A DNA stretch of 37,021 bases from Candidatus Zixiibacteriota bacterium (lineage in GTDB: Bacteria > Zixibacteria > MSB-5A5 > CAIYYT01): NCBI GenBank assembly GCA_020853795.1, contig JADYYF010000140.1:1-37021 (forward strand), given 5' to 3'. Below are positions 8,152-15,436 of this stretch, piece after piece (the stretch's first letter is position 1; the number at the start of each line of letters is the position of its first letter). The notes beneath the pieces are model-generated. The model made no database searches. It was not told the origin of the DNA and was given only the letters and a program-made list of their open reading frames with translations. The position numbers and the translations under genes are program-made.

Positions 8152-10071
8152 CTACACAACTCGAACGATGAGCATCAACACGATCCCGAAGAGGATGAAG
8201 AAGCCGTAGAATTGGACGCGGCCGGTCTGGAACTGGCGGATAAACGCGCCAAAAGCCCAGATGGTGTAGCCGAGTCCGTTAACGGCGCCGTCGACGATGT
8301 GTTGATCGAACCACTGCTTAACATCAGACAACCAAACCGTGAACTTGCCGAAGGCATTGACGATCCAGTCGATTACACCGCCGTCGAAGGTCCAGAGCCA
8401 ATCGGTGAGCTTGAGCACCGGATTGATGATGGCGGCCTGATAGATTTCATCGAAGTACCACTTATTGTAAAGCAACGTATAGACGCCTTTGAATTTCGCG
8501 CCGAGCGCCTGGGGCGAGATCGACCGTTTGATATACATCAGGTATGCCAGGCCGATGCCGCTGAGGGCGACGAGGGTCGAGATCAGCATGACGCTGATGT
8601 GGACCTCGGCATGATGCGGCTCGCCGTGGAAAGCGAAGGACGAGTAGCCGTGCGAAAGCCAGGGGATCGCCACCCAGCCAGCACAAACGGAGAGCACGGC
8701 CAGCACGATCAACGGCCAGGTCATGACGCCGGGAGATTCGTGGGCATGATCGAACGAGTGGTGATCGCGCGGTTTACCGAAGAAGGTGAGAAAGATCAGC
8801 CGGAACATGTAGAAGGCGGTCATGAAGGCGACGAGCAAGGTCAGCACCATGAAGACGGGATGACCGAGCGTGGCGGCGACGATTTCGTCCTTCGACCAGA
8901 AACCGGAGAGCGGGAAGATGCCGGCGATCGAGAGGGTCGCGATCAGCATGGTCCAGTAGGTGCGGGGCATTTTCTGGCGCAGGTTCCCCATCAACTGAAT
9001 GTCCTGGGTGTGAGCGGCATGAATCACCGAGCCGGCACAGAGGAACAAGCAGGCCTTGAAGAAGGCGTGAGTCATCAGGTGCAAGGTGCCGGCGGTGAAG
9101 GAGCCAAGGCCGAGGGCCATGATCATATAGCCAAGCTGGCTGACGGTGGAATAGGCGAGGATGCGCTTGATATCATTCTGAACGAGCGCAATCGACGCCG
9201 CAAGCAGCGAGGTGATAATGCCGATGGTGGCGACCACCATCGCGGCACCGGGACTGTGGACGAACAGCTCGAACGTGCGCGCGACGAGGTAGACACCGGC
9301 AGCAACCATGGTAGCGGCGTGGATCAACGCCGAGACCGGTGTCGGACCTTCCATCGCGTCCGGGAGCCAGACGTGCAACGGGAACTGGGCGGATTTGCCG
9401 ATGGCGCCGCAGAAGATTGCGATGCCGGCGAAAGTCAGGATGGCGGGTGGAATCACACCGCCGGCAACGGACTGGAAAACTTCCTGATAGTTCAGGGTGC
9501 CGCAGTAGGCGGCAAGCAGGATGACGCCGATGAGGAAGCCGAAGTCGCCGATGCGGGTGGTGATGAATGCTTTCTTGCCGGCGTCGGAAGCGGACTTTTT
9601 CTCGAACCAGAAACCGATCAGCAGGTACGAGGTCAGGCCGACCAGTTCCCAGAAGACGAAGATCAGGAAGAAGTTGTTTGCCAGCACGAGGCCGAGCATC
9701 GAGAACGTGAACAATGACAAGTAGGCATAGAAGCGCGAGTAGCGCGGGTCGCCGTGCATGTAGCCGAGCGAATAGATCTGGACGAGCATCGAGACAGTGG
9801 TCACGACGACAAGCATGATGGCGGTGAGCGCGTCGATCCAGATGCCGACTTCCATCTTCAAAGTCGGGAACACCGCCCAGGCGGCCGAGAGCTCGAACGG
9901 GGTATTGTCGCCGATCTGGCGGAACAGAAGCGCCACGGCGTAGAGGAAGCCGATCGCGATGGCGCCGATAGACAATCCGGCCGAGAGCTTGCGGTTGTTA
10001 TGCGTGAAGAAGACGATGAGCGCAAAGGCGGTCAACGGCAGTACGGGGATGATCCAGCTCAGTTCACGCAT
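8152..10071 (-). CDS. nuoL: Complex I subunit L (antiporter-like, distal)
   Basis: This 639-residue protein is the largest antiporter-like subunit, at the far end of the membrane arm. The conserved glutamate is E142 in FWELVGLTSYLLIGFW. The pumping lysine is K226 in IGKSAQFPLHVWLPDAMEGPTPVSALIH, where H251 is also conserved. The C-terminal part contains the extra helices expected for NuoL, including the segment that forms the lateral helix along NuoM and NuoN. The start ATG lies 3 bases after the nuoK stop, so translation is probably coupled. Length and motifs separate it from Mrp-type antiporters. Confidence 0.97.
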   Translation of the reverse strand: MRELSWIIPVLPLTAFALIVFFTHNNRKLSAGLSIGAIAIGFLYAVALLFRQIGDNTPFELSAAWAVFPTLKMEVGIWIDALTAIMLVVVTTVSMLVQIYSLGYMHGDPRYSRFYAYLSLFTFSMLGLVLANNFFLIFVFWELVGLTSYLLIGFWFEKKSASDAGKKAFITTRIGDFGFLIGVILLAAYCGTLNYQEVFQSVAGGVIPPAILTFAGIAIFCGAIGKSAQFPLHVWLPDAMEGPTPVSALIHAATMVAAGVYLVARTFELFVHSPGAAMVVATIGIITSLLAASIALVQNDIKRILAYSTVSQLGYMIMALGLGSFTAGTLHLMTHAFFKACLFLCAGSVIHAAHTQDIQLMGNLRQKMPRTYWTMLIATLSIAGIFPLSGFWSKDEIVAATLGHPVFMVLTLLVAFMTAFYMFRLIFLTFFGKPRDHHSFDHAHESPGVMTWPLIVLAVLSVCAGWVAIPWLSHGYSSFAFHGEPHHAEVHISVMLISTLVALSGIGLAYLMYIKRSISPQALGAKFKGVYTLLYNKWYFDEIYQAAIINPVLKLTDWLWTFDGGVIDWIVNAFGKFTVWLSDVKQWFDQHIVDGAVNGLGYTIWAFGAFIRQFQTGRVQFYGFFILFGIVLMLIVRVV

Positions 10072-10074
10072 GCG

Positions 10075-10386
10075 TCACCACTTCATCAGGTTGATGTTGT
10101 CCACGAACACGTCGCGGAAGTTGCGATAGATCAGGAGCACGATCGCGAGGCCGACGGTGACTTCCGCGGCGGCGATGACGATCGTGAAGACGGCAAAGAC
10201 CTGTCCGGTAAAGTCGCTCGGAGTGATGTAGCGGTTGAAGGCGACGAGGTTGATGTTCACGGAATTGAACATCAGCTCGATCGACATCAGCAGGCCGATG
10301 GCGTTGCGGCGCGTGAGGGCGCCGAAGAAGCCGATGCCGAAAAGGATGGCGGCGAGCGAGAGATAATGACCGAGTCCGATTTCCAT
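10075..10386 (-). CDS. nuoK: Complex I subunit K
   Basis: This small membrane subunit of 103 residues has three helices and the two buried glutamates of the central proton axis: E37 in LLMSIELMFNSVNINLV and E75 in IAAAEVTVGLAIV, equivalent to E36 and E72 of E. coli. An in-frame TTG at 10407 would add seven residues and overlap nuoJ. I chose the ATG at 10386 because it gives the usual length, starts MEIGLGHYL as in the family, and has a GAGG just upstream. It follows the nuoJ stop by 4 bases. Confidence 0.96.
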   Translation of the reverse strand: MEIGLGHYLSLAAILFGIGFFGALTRRNAIGLLMSIELMFNSVNINLVAFNRYITPSDFTGQVFAVFTIVIAAAEVTVGLAIVLLIYRNFRDVFVDNINLMKW

Positions 10387-10390
10387 AACC

Positions 10391-10888
10391 TCAGGTTCTC
10401 CGGGCAATCACAATAGCGCCGATCAGGGCCGCCAGCAGGACGACCGAGACGATTTCAAAGGGTACGACATAGGTCGTCAGCAGCAATTGGCCGAGTGACT
10501 TGACGGTCTGCTCGGGTACTGCGGCGGTTTTCAAATTCCAGATCGACTTGCCGAGGCCGAAGACGGTAATCGCGATGAAGAGTAAGGTGGCGATCAGCGC
10601 CAGCGGTGTTTGTTCATTCTGTTGTTTGATGCCAACGCCGGAAACGCGGGCGGTAAGCATGATCGCAAAGATCATCAGTACCGAGACAGCGCCGACGTAG
10701 ATCAGTACCTGGACGGCGGCGATGAAGTCCGCACCGAGCAAGACGTAGATGCCGGCGACGGAGAACATGCAGATGACCAGCATCAGGGCGCAGTGGAAGA
10801 TGTCGCGCAACGTGACAACAAGAATACCCGAAACCACGATCATAAAGGCAAAGAGGTAGAACAGGTACGGGATGAATCCGGATTCCAT
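10391..10888 (-). CDS. nuoJ: Complex I subunit J
   Basis: This 165-residue protein has five predicted membrane helices. It matches NuoJ, which sits between NuoA/H and NuoK and contains the flexible third helix thought to couple quinone reduction to proton pumping. The N-terminal HCALMLVICMFSVAGIYVLLG and the following AAVQVLIYVGAVSVLMIF are typical, the latter including the glycine-tyrosine region of helix 3. It starts two bases after the nuoI stop and is followed closely by nuoK. Confidence 0.96.
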   Translation of the reverse strand: MESGFIPYLFYLFAFMIVVSGILVVTLRDIFHCALMLVICMFSVAGIYVLLGADFIAAVQVLIYVGAVSVLMIFAIMLTARVSGVGIKQQNEQTPLALIATLLFIAITVFGLGKSIWNLKTAAVPEQTVKSLGQLLLTTYVVPFEIVSVVLLAALIGAIVIARRT

Positions 10889-10890
10889 GA

Positions 10891-11505
10891 TCAGGCACCC
10901 TCTCCCTTCTGGTCGGTGGCGGTATCGGCGGCCGGTGGAGCTTGCGGCGCGGCCGGAGTCACCGCCGGCTTCGGCATCGTGGCGATATCGGCCGGGCTGG
11001 TTGTGGCGATCGCCGGCGTTGCCGGTTTGGGCGCGGCCTTCTTGGCGGTCGGGACGTAGTCGACGTCGCGCCCCAGTTCCTGCAGCCGATGGACGTCGTA
11101 ATCGAGGCTGGCCTTGTCATAGGCGGAGAACTCGTACTTCGGCGTCAGCTTGATCGCGTCGAAATTGCAGGCTTCCTCACAGAGGCCGCAGTAGCAGCAA
11201 ATCGTATTGTCGATGTTAAAGGAATCCAATTTCCAGCGTTTGTCCTCGCCACGGTGGCGCTGGATGCGAATCGCGCCGACGGGACAGGCCTTCGCGCAGA
11301 GGATGCAGGCGGTGCAGTTGAGTTCGCCGGTTTCCTTGTCCGAGAGCAGCACGACGACGCCGCGCGAGCGTTCCGGCATTTCCCACCGCTCGGTTGGATA
11401 CTGCAAGGTAATGGCGCGACTGAACAGGTGGCGCAGAGTTACGCCGAGACCGATCAGAAGATTTTTGATCCCGGAGAAGAAGCCGATATTGTAGGCCGTC
11501 GTCAT
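10891..11505 (-). CDS. nuoI: Complex I subunit I (two [4Fe-4S] clusters) with Pro/Ala-rich tail
   Basis: This 204-residue ferredoxin-like subunit carries clusters N6a and N6b, which pass electrons toward NuoB. Cluster motif 1 is C64-x2-C67-x2-C70-x3-C74-P. Motif 2 is C103-x2-C106-x2-C109-x3-C113, followed by Asn (EACNFDAI) instead of the usual Pro. Residues from about 153 to the end form a low-complexity tail rich in Ala, Pro and Thr that is absent from typical NuoI proteins of about 150-180 residues. The tail could be a flexible linker or a contact for an electron donor. It is encoded in the same reading frame directly before nuoJ, so it is not an obvious frameshift product. The gene lies 9 bases after nuoH. 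Confidence 0.95.
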   Translation of the reverse strand: MTTAYNIGFFSGIKNLLIGLGVTLRHLFSRAITLQYPTERWEMPERSRGVVVLLSDKETGELNCTACILCAKACPVGAIRIQRHRGEDKRWKLDSFNIDNTICCYCGLCEEACNFDAIKLTPKYEFSAYDKASLDYDVHRLQELGRDVDYVPTAKKAAPKPATPAIATTSPADIATMPKPAVTPAAPQAPPAADTATDQKGEGA

Positions 11506-11514
11506 AACTCTTCC

Positions 11515-12555
11515 CTACCCTCGCAGCACGTATTCCAGCAGGCCGGAGATGATCAGATTGAGAAACGCCAGCGGCAACAGGACTTTCCAGCAGAATTCCA
11601 TAAGCTGGTCGACGCGTAGGCGCGGATAGGTCCACTTAAACCAGATGATCAAAAAGATCACAAAGGTCGTCTTGAGGATAAACCAGAGCCAAGACGGCAG
11701 GAACGGTCCCTGCCAACCACCGAGGAAGAGGGTCGTGGCGATCGCCGCGACCAGGAACAGATTCAGGAATTCGGCGAGGAAGAACATGGCGAACTTCATG
11801 CCGGAGTATTCGATGTTGAATCCGGCGACAAGTTCCTGCTCGGCCTCGGGGATGTCAAACGGCGCGCGGTTGGTCTCGGCGGTAGCCGCGATCAGGTAGA
11901 TGAGGAAACCGAGCGGCTGGCGGAAGACAAACCACTGATAGATTTTTTCCTGTGCTTCCACGATGGCGACCATCGAGAGCGACCCAACGATCATGACGAC
12001 GCCGAGGACGGAAAGCGTCAGGGGGACTTCGTAGCTGACGATTTGTGCGGCAGAGCGCATGCCGCCGAGGAGCGCGTACTTGTTGTTCGACGACCAGCCG
12101 GCCATCAGCAACGAAATGACGACAAAGGTTGTGATCGACAGGATATAGAGAATGCCGATGTTGAGATCAGTCGGGATCAGCCCCTCACCCCACGGGATGG
12201 CGGCGAAGGCGGCATAGGAGGAGACAAAGCAGATCACCGGCGCCCAGAAGAAGACCTTGCGGTCGACGGACCGGGGGATGATGTCTTCCTTCTGAATCAG
12301 CTTGATGGCATCGGCGATCGTCTGCAGCCAGCCGTGCCAGCCGGTGCGCATCGGGCCGAAGCGCTGCTGGAAGTGACCGGAGAGCTTGCGTTCCCACCAG
12401 ACCAGGAACAGCACTACCAGCAGACACATGGCAATGACGACAGCGGCCGCGACGAGCATTTCCAGCAGTTGGGCGACCCAAAGCGGCAGGCCGATCCACT
12501 CGACGAGGGCGAGCAGTTGCTTTTCGAGCCAGGCCAGGATAGAAGTCAGTTCCAT
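11515..12555 (-). CDS. nuoH: Complex I subunit H (quinone-chamber membrane subunit)
   Basis: This 346-residue membrane subunit has eight or more helices and forms the membrane side of the quinone-binding cavity together with NuoB and NuoD. Recognisable family stretches are RFGPMRTGWHGWLQTIADAIKL, the amphipathic region near the start, and AETNRAPFDIPEAEQELVAGFN with its conserved acidic cluster, followed by EYSGMKFAMFFLAEF. Length and motifs are normal. It starts 6 bases after the nuoD stop. The retained quinone-chamber residues indicate that this complex uses a quinone, whatever donates the electrons. Confidence 0.97.
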   Translation of the reverse strand: MELTSILAWLEKQLLALVEWIGLPLWVAQLLEMLVAAAVVIAMCLLVVLFLVWWERKLSGHFQQRFGPMRTGWHGWLQTIADAIKLIQKEDIIPRSVDRKVFFWAPVICFVSSYAAFAAIPWGEGLIPTDLNIGILYILSITTFVVISLLMAGWSSNNKYALLGGMRSAAQIVSYEVPLTLSVLGVVMIVGSLSMVAIVEAQEKIYQWFVFRQPLGFLIYLIAATAETNRAPFDIPEAEQELVAGFNIEYSGMKFAMFFLAEFLNLFLVAAIATTLFLGGWQGPFLPSWLWFILKTTFVIFLIIWFKWTYPRLRVDQLMEFCWKVLLPLAFLNLIISGLLEYVLRG

Positions 12556-12561
12556 AGCAGT

Positions 12562-13677
12562 TTACCGGTCAACCTCGGGGAGAATGACATCAAGCGAGGC
12601 GAAGGTCGCGACCAGATCGGCGATCATCATTCCGGGCGCGATCGCGGGAATCATCTGGGTGTGATTGAATGACCCGCCGCGGAGTTTGACTCGATACGGT
12701 TTGGCTGAGCCGTCCGAGACGATATGGCAGCCCATCTCACCGCGGGCGTTTTCGATACGCGCGTAAGCTTCGCCGACCGGCGGCTTGAACACGCCTTTGA
12801 GTTTGGCCTTAATCTCACCTTGCGGCAGTTGGTCGAGCGCCTGGCGGACGATTTCGTTCGATTGGCGCAGTTCCTTGACGCGCACCATGTAGCGATCCCA
12901 AGTGTCGCCAACGGTGCCGGTCGGAATCTCGAACTTAAAGCGGTCGTAAATCGAATACGGATCGTCACGGCGCAAATCCCACTTGATACCAGAGGCGCGA
13001 AGTACCGGGCCGGACGCGGCGTACTTGACGGCGATATCCTCTGAGACGATACCGACGTTCTTGGTGCGGGCCAGGAAGATCGGGTTCTCGGTCAGGATAG
13101 CCTCGTAGTCGTCGACCCGATGCTGGAAGGTGTCGACGAATTTGCGCGCCAGCGGCAAGAAATCCTCAGGGATGTCGGCATTGACGCCGCCGACGCGAAT
13201 GTAATTGTAGGTCAGGCGCTGGCCAGCGGTCATTTCGAAGAGGTCCATGATTTGTTCGCGCTCGCGCAAACAGTAGAGAAACGGCGTGATGGCGCCGAGG
13301 TCGAGCGAGAAGGTGCCGAGAAAGATCAGGTGCGAGGCAATGCGATTGAACTCGAGCATGATGACGCGCAGGTACTCGGCGCGCTCGGGGACTTCGACAC
13401 CGGCGACGCGTTCGGTCGCCAGGCAGAAGACCTCTTCGGCGGCCATCGCGGTGACGTACTCGAAGCGATCGAGCAGCGGGATGCACTGCGCGTAGGTACG
13501 GTTCTCGCAAATCTTCTCGATTGCACGGTGGAGATAACCGATGTAGGGAGTGGCGTGAACGATATTCTCGCCGTTCATTCGCAGCATGAGCCGGAGCACC
13601 CCGTGCGTCGACGGGTGCTGGGGACCCATGTTGACTTCAAACTCTTCGGAGTATTGCGTCGGCGTCGCTTCGTTCAT
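12562..13677 (-). CDS. nuoD: Complex I subunit D (49-kDa quinone-site subunit)
   Basis: This 371-residue soluble subunit is related to the [NiFe]-hydrogenase large subunit and forms the quinone-reduction site with NuoB. The quinone-site histidine is H25 in GPQHPSTHGVLRL, and the neighbouring tyrosine is probably Y75 in LLDRFEYVTAM. The hydrogenase nickel cysteines are absent, as expected for a complex I subunit. It is a separate gene from nuoC, not the fused nuoCD form. The start overlaps the nuoC stop by 4 bases (ATGA). Confidence 0.97.
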   Translation of the reverse strand: MNEATPTQYSEEFEVNMGPQHPSTHGVLRLMLRMNGENIVHATPYIGYLHRAIEKICENRTYAQCIPLLDRFEYVTAMAAEEVFCLATERVAGVEVPERAEYLRVIMLEFNRIASHLIFLGTFSLDLGAITPFLYCLREREQIMDLFEMTAGQRLTYNYIRVGGVNADIPEDFLPLARKFVDTFQHRVDDYEAILTENPIFLARTKNVGIVSEDIAVKYAASGPVLRASGIKWDLRRDDPYSIYDRFKFEIPTGTVGDTWDRYMVRVKELRQSNEIVRQALDQLPQGEIKAKLKGVFKPPVGEAYARIENARGEMGCHIVSDGSAKPYRVKLRGGSFNHTQMIPAIAPGMMIADLVATFASLDVILPEVDR

Positions 13678-14150
13678 TGTACTTCAGGCATCCTGATAAA
13701 GTCCTCACCTTCCCAATCCCGCAGCATCGGGTTGCCCTGATTCCAGTCATCCGGCAGGAGGAAACGGCGCAAATCCGGATGGCCAACGAAGTCGACGCCG
13801 AACAATTCCCAGATTTCGCGTTCGAACCAATTGGCCGCCGGCAGGATGTGCTGAATCGAATTGATCTTGCCGCCGATACGCTCGACTCTGGTTTTGACGG
13901 TCAACTTGTGCTTGTATTCCAGTGAGGAAACAAAATAGACGATTTCAATGTGATCGGTGCGATCAATGCCGGAGATTGCTGAGAGGTAATTCATCTTTAA
14001 GTCCGCATTTTCCGCCAGGAAGGCGAACAATTCGGACACGATCGCGGGATCGACGGTGGCGGCTGTTTGCGGCGGCACCATATCCAGCGCGGTGACTTGT
14101 CCGGGAAAGCGCTGGGTGAGAAGCTGGGTGATGGTCGCGGTGTCAGCCAC
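13674..14150 (-). CDS. nuoC: Complex I subunit C (30-kDa subunit)
   Basis: This 158-residue soluble subunit supports assembly of the connecting module. The family segment [22 protein letters not shown] is visible at about residues 109-130, followed by the typical [16 protein letters not shown] end. It overlaps nuoB by 8 bases at its start and nuoD by 4 bases at its end, indicating coupled translation. No metal ligands are expected or seen. Confidence 0.96.
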   Translation of the reverse strand: MADTATITQLLTQRFPGQVTALDMVPPQTAATVDPAIVSELFAFLAENADLKMNYLSAISGIDRTDHIEIVYFVSSLEYKHKLTVKTRVERIGGKINSIQHILPAANWFEREIWELFGVDFVGHPDLRRFLLPDDWNQGNPMLRDWEGEDFIRMPEVQ

Positions 14151-14664
14151 GGATGTCGGAACTCCATTCTCCCAGTTTCTGCTTTTTGATCTTCTGCTGG
14201 AGTTTCAGACAAGCCTCAAGCAGCGATTCGGGGCGCGGCGGGCAGCCCGGCAGGTAGACATCTACAGGAATGACCTTATCGACGCCCTTGAGGACAGCAT
14301 AAGTATCGTAATGGAAGGGGCCGCCGTTGCAGGCGCAACCGCCCATGGCGATGACATAGCGCGGCTCAGCCATCTGCTCATAGAGCAGCTTGACGCGCGG
14401 AGCCATCTTGTGCGTAATGGTACCGGCGACGAACATCAGATCAGCCTGGCGCGGCGAGGCGCGGAAGAACATGCCGAAGCGATCAAAGTCATAGCGTGAC
14501 GCACCGGTGCACATCATCTCGATCGCGCAACAGGCGGTGCCAAAGAGCAGGTACCAAAGGGACGAAGCGCGACCCTCGTTGAGAACCTTCTCCAAAGAGG
14601 TAGCGACGACCGTTCCCATCGGCATGCGTTCGAGGACGACCGGCAGCTTCGAAATCACGCCCAT
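14143..14664 (-). CDS. nuoB: Complex I subunit B (cluster N2)
   Basis: This 173-residue subunit holds the last iron-sulfur cluster, N2, next to the quinone. Its four ligands are visible: the adjacent pair C45-C46 in [11 protein letters not shown]110 in MGGCACNGG, and C141 in LPGCPPRPE. An upstream in-frame start would add 37 residues read from inside nuoA, so I chose the ATG at 14662-14664. That gives the normal N-terminus and has GGGAG upstream. The start overlaps the end of nuoA by 10 bases. Confidence 0.97.
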   Translation of the reverse strand: MGVISKLPVVLERMPMGTVVATSLEKVLNEGRASSLWYLLFGTACCAIEMMCTGASRYDFDRFGMFFRASPRQADLMFVAGTITHKMAPRVKLLYEQMAEPRYVIAMGGCACNGGPFHYDTYAVLKGVDKVIPVDVYLPGCPPRPESLLEACLKLQQKIKKQKLGEWSSDIRG

Positions 14665-15014
14665 TTCAGTACTCCCTTCTTCCAGGCCCAGACTAGTCCG
14701 ATCAGGAGGATGCCGATGAATATCAGCATCTCGATCAGCGCAAAGAGACCGAGCGACCGGTAGACGACGGCCCACGGGAAGAGGAAGATAACTTCCACAT
14801 CAAATATCACAAACAGGAGTGCAAAGATATAGAATCGAGGGTTGTATTGAATCCAAGCAGTGCCGATCGGTTTTTCGCCACATTCATAGTTGGAGAGCTT
14901 TGGATCTGACGGGCGGTGAGGACGGACAAGTTTGGCGATCCAGAGTGTAATCAGGACGAAAACTACCCCAAGTATCAAGAATATGCCGACAGGGGCAAAG
15001 CTTCCCAAGTTCAT
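14655..15014 (-). CDS. nuoA: Complex I subunit A
   Basis: This 119-residue subunit has three membrane helices and is the first gene of the operon. The conserved loop is visible: [20 protein letters not shown] with its cysteine, then [19 protein letters not shown] in helix 2 with the D-V-E acidic motif. A good ribosome binding site (GGAGA, 7 bases before the ATG) fixes the start. A promoter candidate lies about 75 bases upstream. All eleven nuo genes from here to nuoN are probably one transcript. Confidence 0.97.
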   Translation of the reverse strand: MNLGSFAPVGIFLILGVVFVLITLWIAKLVRPHRPSDPKLSNYECGEKPIGTAWIQYNPRFYIFALLFVIFDVEVIFLFPWAVVYRSLGLFALIEMLIFIGILLIGLVWAWKKGVLKWA

Positions 15015-15092
15015 ACCAATCTCTCCAAAAGCACTGGCATTTGTGATTTACTTCACAAGTAAATCAAGACCAAACGCCACTTATTTAGTCGG

Positions 15093-15121
15093 TAATTAAC
15101 TAACCAGCTTTAGTTTGTCAA
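15093..15121 (-). promoter_or_regulatory. Candidate promoter of the nuo operon
   Basis: On the minus strand a perfect TTGACA (15116-15121) is followed after 17 bases by TAATTA (15093-15098). The -10 is a weak match, but the position about 75 bases before nuoA and the AT-rich setting fit. The leader would carry the GGAGA ribosome binding site of nuoA. Confidence 0.4.
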
Positions 15122-15436
15122 GGCATTTTTCGATAATTTGCTCTATTTAAAGAGGAGTAAGTTTAGTATATCTTTGTGAAAACTTGTTAACTAATTGTTG
15201 GATTGTGTCTTATGTTATCAGCGGCTTCCGAGTGCGAGTGAGTGATTACTTACATCAATTTAGGACTTTTCACATCCTAATTATCATCAAGATCCGACGA
15301 TATTATAACAATATAGATTATATAGATAGATATTCATTTACATAATCGCCAGAGCGGTTTATATTGGGGCAAGCAACTGGTTCCAGAATTCCAAACCCAT
15401 TTTATTCCTGAGTTTCCCCACCGGGAGGAGTCGAGT
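15122..15436. other. AT-rich divergent spacer upstream of the secreted S74 protein
   Basis: This stretch between nuoA and the S74-domain gene is far richer in A and T than the rest of the window, and no gene was found in it. It holds runs such as TATTATAACAATATAGATTATATAG near 15300-15325, which include several -10-like hexamers and short TATAGAT repeats. It probably contains the promoter of the plus-strand gene, but I cannot name one -35/-10 pair with confidence. A GGGAGGAG ribosome binding site sits just before the ATG at 15437. Confidence 0.5.

Noticed and set aside
8212-9717. Long plus-strand open frame opposite nuoL
   Set aside because: Same reason: antisense shadow of a highly conserved gene, with no signal of its own.
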